A DNA stretch of 64,000 nt, taken from assembly GCF_023515995.1 (NCBI RefSeq), contig NZ_CP097320.1, positions 1,116,001-1,180,000 of the forward strand, in the 5' to 3' direction. The DNA is from Candidatus Mycobacterium methanotrophicum (GTDB lineage Bacteria; Actinomycetota; Actinomycetes; Mycobacteriales; Mycobacteriaceae). Of the stretch, positions 22,266 to 30,251 are shown piece by piece. The stretch's first letter is position 1. Each line of letters opens with the position of its first letter. The notes below the pieces were generated by a model. That model saw only the letters and a program-made list of their open reading frames with translations, had not been told where the DNA came from and ran no database searches. Made by a program: the position numbers and the translations under genes.

Positions 22266-22504
22266 GCTGTCCTGAAGTCGCAGCGTGAGCGCGCCGCGCG
22301 CCCAGCGGCCACCCCGGATCGCATAAAGCACGTCGCGGTGGCCTTCGCCGCGCCGACCGCCGTCACGTAGGCAAAGCATCCGACGAGCAGCCGGTCCACC
22401 AGCGTGGCCGTGCGAATAACAGTCTCGGGGTTGCCGATTCCCCATAGCGAAGCCGGCACGCCGAACGCGGCCCCAATCAGAAACCCCACCCACAGGGGAG
22501 CCAT
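22265..22504 (-). pseudogene. YeeE/YedE-type sulfur transporter, N-terminal remnant
   Basis: From ATG 22504 the frame encodes M-A-P-L-W-V-G-F-L-I-G-A-A-F-G, then G-I-G-N-P-E-T-V-I-R and L-V-D-R-L-L-V-G-C-F-A-Y-V-T-A-V-G-A-A. These are the first two membrane segments of YeeE/YedE (thiosulfate or sulfur-moiety import) proteins. The frame is lost near 22325; a neighbouring frame adds L-Y-A-I and G-A-L-T-L-R, also YeeE-like, before switching to the next scar. The roughly 300 residues that should follow are gone. Its position downstream of the second SQR fits a former sulfur-uptake role. Confidence 0.5.
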
Positions 22505-22583
22505 CACATGCACGGGGTCCGCCCCGGGGTGGGGCCGGCCGTTCTCGTCTGCCGGCTCCTCGCCGCCAACGCCCGTCCGCGCA

Positions 22584-23213
22584 TCATTTGCGGCTCTCGC
22601 CGTCGCGCGTTTCGCGTCGCAGCCGCACCAACGCGTCGATTGCGTCGCGGTCGGCGTCGGGCACCGGCCGCCGGACCTTTTGCGCTTTCTGCACCACAAA
22701 TTCCGTCAGGCCGGCCAGGTCGGCGACCACGTCCTGCGGGGTGAACAACACCTCGATGTCCTGCGGCCCGCCGACCCCGTCGGCGAGGTTGGTGCTGTCA
22801 TGGCCCACTACGAGTAGGGTGCCGCCGGGTGCAACCGCTGCAGCCGCGTTGCGCAATGCGGCGCGGCGCGGGGTTTGCGGCAGCTGCAGATAAGCGACGA
22901 TGACCGCGTCGAACGATCCGGCCGGCAGCGTCTCGTGCACCACATCGACGACCTGGAAGTCGACCCGGTCGGCGACTCCGGCACGCCTGGCCAGTTGCGC
23001 CGCGCGCTCGAGTCCCTGTTTGGAGAAATCGACGCCGACGGCTTGCCAGCCGCGGCTGGCAAGCCAGATTGCGTTTCGGCCCTCACCGCAGGCCACGTCT
23101 AGCGCCCGTCCCGGGGTTGCTGCCGACATTTCAGCGGCGACGAACCTGTTCGGCTCGACGCCCCACAGCGGTTCAGCCCCACCGTAGCGAGCATCCCAAG
23201 CCTGCGCATCCAT
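22584..23213 (-). CDS. Class I SAM-dependent methyltransferase (TehB/TPMT-like)
   Basis: A 209-residue methyltransferase. Motif I is A-L-D-V-A-C-G-E-G-R-N-A-I-W-L-A near residues 38-53, followed by V-G-V-D-F-S near 59-64, V-D-F-Q-V-V-D-V near 83-90, and F-D-A-V-I-V-A-Y-L-Q-L near 100-110. The N-terminal W-D-A-R-Y-x-G and L-W-G-x-E-P-N are typical of the thiol/chalcogen methyltransferase-like group. ATG 23213 starts at the motif M-D-A-Q-A-W-D-A-R-Y. Within the sulfur cluster it may methylate sulfide or a thiol, but that is inference from context. Confidence 0.78.
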   Translation of the reverse strand: MDAQAWDARYGGAEPLWGVEPNRFVAAEMSAATPGRALDVACGEGRNAIWLASRGWQAVGVDFSKQGLERAAQLARRAGVADRVDFQVVDVVHETLPAGSFDAVIVAYLQLPQTPRRAALRNAAAAVAPGGTLLVVGHDSTNLADGVGGPQDIEVLFTPQDVVADLAGLTEFVVQKAQKVRRPVPDADRDAIDALVRLRRETRDGESRK

Positions 23214-23310
23214 ATGTTGCTCCGATCCAGCTGTTAGGGGGCGGTGTCGGATCCCAGGCTCGCCGATCGCCCATTGTGGGCCGTGCTCACCGAAATCGAG
23301 CTGCGGTTCG

Positions 23311-24591
23311 TCACGGAAGCGGCAGCCGGTCCATGGCGAACTCGGTGGCGGGCATCCCCCAGGAAACGGGTTTGCCGCCAGTGCGGAAGTACATCTCTTT
23401 GAACGCCATCTTCATCGCCCACGACGCGTACCCCATTTTGAAGACGCTGGTCTTGCCTCCGTACCAGGTGTCGGAGTGGATGTAGAAGCCCTTGTGTGCG
23501 CCCATGTCGCCGAAGCAGATGATCTCGGGTCGATAGGGTCCGCCGACTCGGGCGCGGTCGAGGCTTCCGACCTCGACCGCGATCTGGCGGGCGACGATCT
23601 CGGCCTGCTGATGGCCAAGGGAACCGAGCTTGGGCACGGTCAGCGCGGCCGCGTCACCCACGGCGAAAACCTCCGGGTGGTCGCGGTTGCGCATGTCGGT
23701 GCCGGTGAGCACGAAGCCGTATTCGTCGGTGATCGGCAGATCCTTGACAAACGCGTGCGGCACCCAGTCGGGCATGAGGATCTTCAGCTCGGCTTCCATG
23801 CTCTGGCCGTTGGCGAACTCAATGCCGTCCGCGGTGATGCGTGCGACGTCCTGGGTTGCGGGCAGGTATCCGAAACCCATGTCGGTGGCCAGGTTCAGGA
23901 ACTCTTTGACGATTTTTTCCCCGGCGTCCTCGGCGATGGTTTTTGCCGGGGTGAACAAGGTGATTTTGTGGGCATCGCCCATCGAGTGCTCACCGAGCCA
24001 GTGCGCCATCGACAACGCCAGCTCCAGCGGGGGGCCTTCACAGGCCGCTTCGGCGACCGGCAGCCAGTCGGGCTTGTGCTCGAGGCCTTGATGGAAGCGG
24101 GCAGAGCCGATAGCGATCGGGCCGCCCTTGTAGCCGCCTCCGAAAAGCTTGCGGCGCAGCTTGTTACCGTAGTATCCGCTGGAGACGGTGTCGCCGAACT
24201 CCCCGAAACCTTCGATCCGGTCATAGGCCAGTTGGTTGCCCAGGGCCACCACCAGATAGTCATAGCCGATCGTCTCGGGCGCCGAGCCGGCACGGTCGGT
24301 CGGGGTGAAGGTCACCCGCTTGGTGTCGGGGTGGATCGCGGTGACCGCGGCGTTGATGAACTCGTTGCCGTCGCGGTCATGAAACCGGACGGTTTGCATG
24401 TGCATCGACACCAACGGATCGTGGTCGGCGAACACCTCCATCGGGATGTTCGGCACGAAGATCAGATACGGGTTGCGGTCGATTACCGTCAGCTCCACCG
24501 CATCGCCGCAGTGTGCCCGGATAAAACGTGCGGTGGTCAGCCCCGCGAAGCTGCTACCCAGGATCAGCACCCGGGGGCGCGCGCGGCTCAC
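23311..24591 (-). CDS. Second SQR-like FAD oxidoreductase
   Basis: A 426-residue FAD-dependent oxidoreductase of the SQR/NDH-2 group. It has R-V-L-I-L-G-S-S-F-A-G at the start, Y-D-Y-L-V-V-A-L-G-N near 109-118, E-A-A-C-E-G-P near 185 (the SQR catalytic Cys context), F-A-V-G-D-A-A near 329 and E-I-I-C-F-G-D near 378. The Cys equivalent to the first of the three SQR cysteines is not seen. GTG 24591 is preferred because AGGAG lies 4 nt upstream and the FAD motif follows; the longer reading to 24690 adds a basic, non-conserved tail. It is paralogous in function to the SQR at 10986. Confidence 0.78.
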   Translation of the reverse strand: MSRARPRVLILGSSFAGLTTARFIRAHCGDAVELTVIDRNPYLIFVPNIPMEVFADHDPLVSMHMQTVRFHDRDGNEFINAAVTAIHPDTKRVTFTPTDRAGSAPETIGYDYLVVALGNQLAYDRIEGFGEFGDTVSSGYYGNKLRRKLFGGGYKGGPIAIGSARFHQGLEHKPDWLPVAEAACEGPPLELALSMAHWLGEHSMGDAHKITLFTPAKTIAEDAGEKIVKEFLNLATDMGFGYLPATQDVARITADGIEFANGQSMEAELKILMPDWVPHAFVKDLPITDEYGFVLTGTDMRNRDHPEVFAVGDAAALTVPKLGSLGHQQAEIVARQIAVEVGSLDRARVGGPYRPEIICFGDMGAHKGFYIHSDTWYGGKTSVFKMGYASWAMKMAFKEMYFRTGGKPVSWGMPATEFAMDRLPLP

Positions 24592-24794
24592 GACGCTCCT
24601 GCGGCGCTGGGGGTGACGCCCAACATTCGGTTCACCGTGACTGGTATGCGAAACACGTTGCATCTCCTCAATGTTTACTTCGACTTGCACTGACTTCGGT
24701 GCCTGCCGGCTTACAGACCGTCAACGCCACCGGCGACTTTTCTGTCACGCTGCAGAAACCCAAGCGAGGCGTCCGCCGCGTCGGACTTTGTGGG

Positions 24795-25079
24795 CTAAGC
24801 GCCGCAGCCAGACGCCCGCTCGGCCGCCGTCGGGATGCCGAGTCGATGCAGCAAAACACTGGTCGGGCACCAGCCCACTGCGGCCTCGAGCAGCAGGTTG
24901 GCTCCCACGAAGCCGGTGAGCATCCTCCACCGGGCCGAAACTTTATGCCCCAGAAGCAAACTCACCAACACCACGCCTCCCGCCAGCAGGTGAATGGTGC
25001 GCTCGAGTGTCCATCCTTGCGGCCGCGGCATCCCGAACGCTCCCCGCTCGATCGCGGCCGTGCGTTGTTCGGTCTGCAT
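24795..25079 (-). CDS. DUF2892 small membrane protein (YgaP-type)
   Basis: A 94-residue protein with two hydrophobic helices (L-L-A-G-G-V-V-L-V-S-L-L-L-G and L-T-G-F-V-G-A-N-L-L-L-E-A-A-V-G) and the family signature G-W-C-P followed by L-L-H-R-L-G. In YgaP and CstA-like proteins this module anchors a rhodanese and may help release sulfur or thiocyanate; here it is stand-alone, with no rhodanese domain. ATG 25079 has AAAGGAG 9 nt upstream. A CstR-type box at 25151 lies 72 bp upstream, supporting a sulfur-stress role. The SQR-like gene follows it. Confidence 0.8.
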   Translation of the reverse strand: MQTEQRTAAIERGAFGMPRPQGWTLERTIHLLAGGVVLVSLLLGHKVSARWRMLTGFVGANLLLEAAVGWCPTSVLLHRLGIPTAAERASGCGA

Positions 25080-25150
25080 GAAAACTTCACTCCTTTCGTG
25101 TCGGCGTCGATAACGCGCGAATCCGAATTTCCCCGCCATCGCCACGATGC

Positions 25151-25166
25151 ATTCCCCCAGGGGTAT
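25151..25166. promoter_or_regulatory. CsoR/CstR-type operator, DUF2892-SQR transcript
   Basis: ATTCCCCCAGGGGTAT has the 6-4-6 layout with one arm mismatch. It lies 72 bp upstream of the DUF2892 start on the minus strand, in the gap after the ferredoxin gene, giving the DUF2892/SQR/methyltransferase part its own switch. Confidence 0.65.
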
Positions 25167-25307
25167 GAAAACAAACCATATCCGGCGCCTTGTTGAAATT
25201 GCCGCTGCCGGCTAAGCCGTCGGTGGCCGCCACGTCGGCCGCCTAGAAAACGATTCCAGGGCTGGCATATGACGCTCCAGCGGCCGGGCCGGTATCCACC
25301 AAACTGG

Positions 25308-25638
25308 TCAAGCCTTGCTCTCGAGATTTTTGACAGCGGCGGGATCGTTTTCGGTGAGGCCGACTCTCGCCGCACCGCCGGGTGAGCCGAGTTCTGCGAA
25401 AAAGTCGGCGTTGAACTGGGTGTAGTCGCTCCACTCGTCTGGCACATCCTCTTCGGTGTAGATGTTCGGTGTAGATGGCCTCGACCGGGCATACCGGCTC
25501 GCAGGCGCCGCAGTCGATGCATTCGTCGGGCTGGATGTAAAGCATCCGATCACCCTCATAGATACAGTCGACCGGGCATTCATCGATGCACGATTTGTCT
25601 TTGATGTCGACACAGGGTTCGGTGATCACATAGGTCAC
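25308..25638 (-). pseudogene. fdxC: 7Fe ferredoxin FdxC-like, frameshifted by a 13-bp tandem duplication
   Basis: The first 56 residues are a complete cluster-binding domain: C9, C17, C21, C25 and C40, C43, C46, C50 in the expected 3Fe-4S/4Fe-4S pattern. The family continues with [10 protein letters not shown] and a 45-residue tail. Here a 13-bp unit occurs twice in tandem (25452-25464, 25465-25477), moving the frame by one. The proper tail (E-E-D-V-P-D-E-W to N-L-E-S-K-A) is intact in the next frame, ending at 25308. The frame as it stands would make a 131-residue product with an Arg-rich tail, ending at 25243. Electron donor for FprA/NirA by context. Confidence 0.82.
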
Positions 25639-25702
25639 AAGACATCTCCCTTACTTTTCTGATTTTCAGGGCATCCAACGCCGAAGCGTTGGTGTTCGCC
25701 GG

Positions 25703-27061
25703 TCAGCCGTGAGCTATCCGCAGCAGTTCTTCGAGAGCCGCGAGTTTGACGCGGGGCCGGCCGTGCGGCTCACCGGCTGCTCGCTCGTAGTCGTCGATAA
25801 GCTGCCAATGCGCGCCGGTGACCAGCTCCGGTTGACGTGACCTCAGCCAGTCGGCGAGCCTGTCGGCGTGGTCTTGCCCGAAACCGGCCGGCGCACTGTC
25901 GGCCACGTCGGCCAGCAGGGCATCGACGGTGTCTTGGGCGTCCTTCTTGTTGGTGCCGATCACGCCGGTTGGGCCGCGTTTGATCCACCCGACGACATAT
26001 TCGTTGCGGCTGCCCGCGATTCGGCCGTGGGTGTTGGGAATGGTTGCGGTCTTGGCGTCGAACGGCAGGCCCGCGATGGGTATGCCGCGATACCCGACCG
26101 CGCGCACCACCAGCTGGGCCGACAGCTCCTCGCGCACGCCGGTGTCGGTGGCCACCATCCGCCCACTTTGGTCGCAGACCAGCTCGTTGCGGCCCAACAC
26201 GATCCGCTCGACTTTCTCCTCGCCTTGGATCTCGATCGGGGAAGTCATGAACCGGAACACAATTCGCCGATATCCGGGGCGCGGTTGGCGACCCGCGTAG
26301 TCGCGCAGCACCTTGATATTCTGTTTGGCGATCTTGCCCACGGCGGCGGCCTCGTCGTCGGTGATACCGGCCAATTCAGCGGGATCGATCACCACGTCGA
26401 CTTGGTCCAGGTTGCCCAACTCACGCAACTCCACCGTGGTGAATGCTGCCTGCAGCGGACCGCGCCGACCGATGATCAGCACCTCCTGCACGCCGCACGG
26501 GCGCAGCGACTCCAATGCGTGATCGGCGATATCGGTGAGCGCGAGCACCTCGGGATCGGTGACCAGGATGCGGGCGACATCCAGCGCGACGTTGCCGTTG
26601 CCGACCACCACGGCGCGGGCACCGGACAGGTCGGGAACCAGCTGCGCAAAGTCGGGGTGCGCGTTGTACCAGCCCACGAAGTCGACCGCGGCGATGCTGC
26701 CCGGTAACTCTTCGCCGGGAATATTCAGCGCCCGATCCGCCTGCGCGCCCACCGCATAGATCACCGCGTCGTAGCGCTCGGCGAGCTCACCAGCCGCGAT
26801 GTGTTCGCCTACCCGTATGTTGCCGAAGAAGCGGTAGCGCGGGTCTGCGGCGGTCTTGTCGAACTGGTTGCTCACCGATTTGATCTTCGGATGATCAGGC
26901 GCCACGCCGGAGCGCACCAGTCCCCCCGGTGTCGGCAGCATCTCGAGCATGTCCACCATGACGTCGAAATCCGCGGACGAGTCGGCGGCCCTCAGCAGCG
27001 CTGCGGCGGCGAAAAACGCTGACGGGCCAGAACCCACAATCGCGACGTAATACGCACGCAC
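25703..27061 (-). CDS. fprA: NADPH-ferredoxin reductase FprA-like
   Basis: Adrenodoxin-reductase-type flavoprotein transferring electrons from NADPH to ferredoxin. The 452-residue protein starts with Y-Y-V-A-I-V-G-S-G-P-S-A (FAD), has M-L-E-M-L-P-T-P-G-G-L-V-R-S-G-V-A-P-D-H near 43-62, G-N-G-N-V-A-L-D-V-A-R (NADP) near 159, and V-V-G-W-I-K-R-G-P-T-G-V-I-G-T-N-K near 360. Identity to M. tuberculosis FprA (456 residues) is high by eye. GTG 27061 begins at the conserved M-R-x-Y-Y. It lies between cysH and the ferredoxin gene, so it probably powers sulfite reduction. Confidence 0.88.
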   Translation of the reverse strand: MRAYYVAIVGSGPSAFFAAAALLRAADSSADFDVMVDMLEMLPTPGGLVRSGVAPDHPKIKSVSNQFDKTAADPRYRFFGNIRVGEHIAAGELAERYDAVIYAVGAQADRALNIPGEELPGSIAAVDFVGWYNAHPDFAQLVPDLSGARAVVVGNGNVALDVARILVTDPEVLALTDIADHALESLRPCGVQEVLIIGRRGPLQAAFTTVELRELGNLDQVDVVIDPAELAGITDDEAAAVGKIAKQNIKVLRDYAGRQPRPGYRRIVFRFMTSPIEIQGEEKVERIVLGRNELVCDQSGRMVATDTGVREELSAQLVVRAVGYRGIPIAGLPFDAKTATIPNTHGRIAGSRNEYVVGWIKRGPTGVIGTNKKDAQDTVDALLADVADSAPAGFGQDHADRLADWLRSRQPELVTGAHWQLIDDYERAAGEPHGRPRVKLAALEELLRIAHG

Positions 27062-27131
27062 GGTCAAGACCTCTTGAAATGGTGAACATCGCGGCGACGA
27101 GGCCGGTTTGCCATTTCGAACCTCAAAGTCA

Positions 27132-27884
27132 TTACAAGCCTCCGGTATGACGTACGTCGGGACCGGCTGGGCGAAGGCGCGGTGACGTGACGTGCAGGCC
27201 GCATTCGGTCTTGTTGAATCCGGCAAAGCGACCGCTGCGCTTGTCAGCGCCGGGCGCCGGTTTGGTGGTGTTGGGTGCGCAACCGATCGACGGGTAGCCT
27301 TCGTGCACCAGCGGGTTGACCAGCACGTTGTGCTGTGTGATGTAGTCGGTCATGTCCTGGTCGGACCACGCGGCCAGCGGGTTGACCTTCACCAACTTGA
27401 ACTTCTCGTCGAAGCTGACCAGCGGGGCGTCGGAGCGGGTCGACGCGTCGGCGCGGCGCAGCCCGGTCACCCACGCGCAATACTCGGGCAGTGCTTTGGC
27501 CAGCGGGACGACCTTACGCAGCCGGCAGCACTCGCCGGGATCGGTGTAGCACAGGCTCGTGCCCAACTCGAGCACCGAAGGCTCGGGGGTGATGGTGATC
27601 AATCGGATGTCATAGGTCGCCGCGACCGCATCGCGCATGCCGATGGTCTCCGGGAATTCGTTACCGGTGTCGATGAAGATCACCGGCACACCCGGGCGCA
27701 CCGTGGCGGCCAGATCCACTAGGACGGCGTCTTGCATATTGCAGGCGACCACCCATTTGCCGGGGAAGGTTCGGTCGGTCCAGCCCAGCAGCTCGGTGGC
27801 GCCGGCGCCGTCGAGTTCGGCGGCACCCCGCGCGGCGAGCTCTCGAAATTGCGCCTCGGTCAAAAGGTCATCCTCTCCGCTCAT
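27132..27884 (-). CDS. cysH: APS reductase CysH with one Fe-S ligand missing
   Basis: Reduces adenylyl sulfate to sulfite in sulfate assimilation. The 250-residue protein has the family core (F-I-D-T-G-N-E-F-P-E-T near 70-80, V-T-G-L-R-R near 139-144) and the catalytic E-C-G-L-H (Cys228). Assimilatory APS reductases hold a 4Fe-4S cluster with C-C and C-x-x-C motifs. C119-C120 and C202 are present, but the fourth ligand is Asn205 (G-C-A-P-N-T instead of G-C-A-P-C-T). PAPS-type enzymes lack all four, so this intermediate state is odd. Cluster assembly is probably impaired. It lies 15 nt after nirA. Confidence 0.85.
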   Translation of the reverse strand: MSGEDDLLTEAQFRELAARGAAELDGAGATELLGWTDRTFPGKWVVACNMQDAVLVDLAATVRPGVPVIFIDTGNEFPETIGMRDAVAATYDIRLITITPEPSVLELGTSLCYTDPGECCRLRKVVPLAKALPEYCAWVTGLRRADASTRSDAPLVSFDEKFKLVKVNPLAAWSDQDMTDYITQHNVLVNPLVHEGYPSIGCAPNTTKPAPGADKRSGRFAGFNKTECGLHVTSPRLRPAGPDVRHTGGL

Positions 27885-27899
27885 CTGGTTGTCCTGTTG

Positions 27900-29569
27900 T
27901 CATCGCAGATCCTCCTCGTCGGCGCGCAACGCCCAGTTGGCGAAACGCTCGCCGGGGTCATGCTTATCGAGGAAATTGCGCACCACGCGGTCGAGGTAGT
28001 CGCCGAGCTCGTGGCTGTAGATTTTGTGCCCGCGCAGTTTGCGGCCAAAACCCGCGTCTTGGCCAAGACCTCCACCCAGATGCACTTGGAAACCCTCGAC
28101 CGATCCGCCGTGGCCGTCGTCGAGCATCTGTCCCTTCAACCCGATGTCGCTGACCTGGATGCGGGCACACGAATTGGGGCAGCCGTTGAGCCCGACGCTG
28201 ATCGGCACGTCCAGCCCGTCGTTGATGTCGGCCAGGCGATCCTCCAACTCCGGCACCAGCGCCTGCGCGCGGACCCGGGTCTCGGTGAACGAAAGCTTGC
28301 AAAACTCGATCCTGGTGCAGCCCATAAGGTTTCGGTGCCAGCGCGACGGCCGCGACGGCAACCCCAACGCATCGAGGCCGGCCACCATCTGCTGGACCTT
28401 TTCGTCGGGCACGTCCAGGATGATCAGCTTCTGATACGGGCTGAACCGGACCCGATCCGAGCCCGCCTGCTCCATCAGGTCGGCCACCGCCGACAGCACG
28501 GTGCCTGAAACCCGCCCCGCGATCGCGGCGACGCCGATCGCGTTGAGCCCGTTTTTTTGGCGCTGCACCCCCACGTGATCGACCGGGTGGGTGATCGGCT
28601 GCGGGGCCGGCCCGTCAATAAGACGTCGCTTGAGATACTCGGTTTCGAGCACCTCCCGGAATTTTTCCACCCCCCAGTCCTTGACCAAGAACTTCAGCCG
28701 CGCCTTGGACCGCAGCCGCCGATAGCCGTAATCGCGGAACAGCGCGGTCACCGCCTCCCACACGTCGGGGACCTCGGCCAACGGCACCCAGGCGCCCACC
28801 CGTTGGGCCAGCATCGGGTTGGTCGACAGGCCGCCGCCGACCCACAGGTCCATGCCGGGGCCATGCTCGGGATGGTTGACACCGATGAACGCCACATCGT
28901 GGGTCTCATGCGAGACGTCCTGCAATCCCGAGATCGCGGTCTTGTACTTGCGGGGCAAATCCGCGTATGCGGGATTGCCCAAAAACCTTCGGGTGATCTC
29001 CTCGATGGCCGGGGTGGGATCAAGCACCTCGTCCAGCGACTCGCCGGCCAGCGGTGAACCGTGGAAGCCGCGCGGGCAATCCCCGCACGCCTCGGTGGTC
29101 TGCAAGCCCACCTCGTCGAGCCGCCGCCAAATCTCGGGAACATTCTCGATTTCTACCCAGTGGATCTGCAGATTCTCCCGATCACCGATGTCAGCGGTGT
29201 CGCGGGCGAACTCGGTAGAAATTTCACCCAGGGTACGCAACGCGGTCGCCGAGAGTGCCTTGCCGTCGGAACGGATCCGCATCATGAAGTAGCGGGCCTC
29301 GATCGTGTCGATGTTCTCGTCCCCGGTCCAAGACCCGTCATAGCCCTGCTCACGCTGGGTGTACAGCCCCATCCAGCGAAACCGGTCCCGCGCAAGTCGC
29401 TTTTGTCGATGCTGTCGAAGCCCTGCTTGGCGTAGACGTCCAAAATCCGCGCGCGCACATTCAGCGGGGCGTCGTCGTGTTTGAGCCGTTCCTTGTCGTT
29501 GAGCGGCGCACGCTCACCCAGCGCCCACTGGCCTTCACTGCGCGTCTTACCGGACCGCGTGGTGCTCAT
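27900..29569 (-). pseudogene. nirA: Ferredoxin-dependent sulfite reductase NirA/SirA, frameshifted near the N-terminus
   Basis: Six-electron reduction of sulfite to sulfide with siroheme and a 4Fe-4S cluster. The first 60 residues (S-E-G-Q-W-A-L-G to F-D-S-I-D-K-S-D-L-R-G) run from ATG 29569. The remaining ~490 (G-L-Y-T-Q-R-E-Q-G-Y-D onward) are in the next frame from about 29390. The break is at the CCC/GGG run near 29387-29389 and needs a single-base (or equivalent) change. Downstream, both halves of the cofactor site are intact: C-T-R-I-E-F-C and N-G-C-P-N-S-C. A start at 29372 would lack the N-terminal arm. Full length would be about 556, near the 563 of M. tuberculosis NirA. Confidence 0.85.
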
Positions 29570-29677
29570 CTTTTGGACCTCTCCTTCCACGTCCTTCACG
29601 AAGTTGTCGGCGCGGGCAGGGCACGCCAAACGCCAACACCGATTGGCCGCCCGAGCCATCGGGCTTCTCGGCCACGG

Positions 29678-29693
29678 TATCCCCAAGGGGTGT
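29678..29693. promoter_or_regulatory. CsoR/CstR-type operator, nirA operon
   Basis: TATCCCCAAGGGGTGT keeps the 6-4-6 layout with two arm mismatches. It lies 109 bp upstream of the nirA start on the minus strand. It could place nirA-cysH-fprA-fdxC under the same repressor. The rest of 29570-29913 shows no gene. Confidence 0.55.
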
Positions 29694-29913
29694 GGTACCC
29701 GCATCGAGCGAACCTGTAACCGCCCAAGCGTTCGTTGCATGACGACAGCGGCGTCTGAAGCATGCAGACAAGCGAAAGGTCGTCCTATTGTGCAGGTCAT
29801 TTAGAACTAGCTGGTAAGGGCCGGATGCTCGACGAGTTGTGCGTGCTGGTCACGTCCCGATTCTACGGGCGAGCCTAGCGGTGGGCATCGTTGCGCGAAA
29901 CCAATGGGATGGA

Positions 29914-30247
29914 ATGGATACAAGCCGTCGTACGCAGGCGGCGCGTCCGCTATTGGCTGCGCAGGGTTTCGCCGAGGTGGCGCTGGAGACGATCGTGCGT
30001 GCCGCAGGCGTGACCCGCGGCGCCCTGTATCATCACTTCGCCGACAAGACGGAGCTGTTTGCGGCGGTCTTCGAACAAGCCGACGGCGAAGTGGCCGACG
30101 CAGCCAATCGAGGCGACCGATTTGACGATGCTCGGCGCGATGCGTGAAGCGACCCTCTACGTGGCACGGGCACAAGATCGCGATCAGGCGCGCGACGAAG
30201 CCGGCGCCGTCATGAACCGACTGATCCAAGCGCTCAGCGCCGACTGA
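29914..30247 (+). pseudogene. TetR regulator remnant (internal deletion and frameshift)
   Basis: From ATG 29914 there is a good TetR DNA-binding domain: R-R-T-Q, L-A-A-Q-G-F-A-E-V-A-L-E-T-I, A-A-G-V-T-R-G-A-L-Y-H-H-F-A-D-K-T-E-L-F, ending in V-F-E-Q-A-D-G-E-V-A-D. The ligand domain (usually over 120 residues) is reduced to about 35: in another frame, E-A-T-L-Y-V-A-R-A-Q-D-R-D-Q-A-R-D-E-A-G-A-V-M-N-R-L-I-Q-A-L ends at 30247, a typical TetR C-terminus. A deletion joined the two out of frame near 30110-30150. Confidence 0.7.
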
Positions 30248-30251
30248 CTTT

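Noticed and set aside
23476..24693. 405-codon plus-strand frame opposite the second SQR-like gene
   Set aside because: Low-complexity Val/Gly/Arg-rich product without start signal; shadow of the FAD oxidoreductase.
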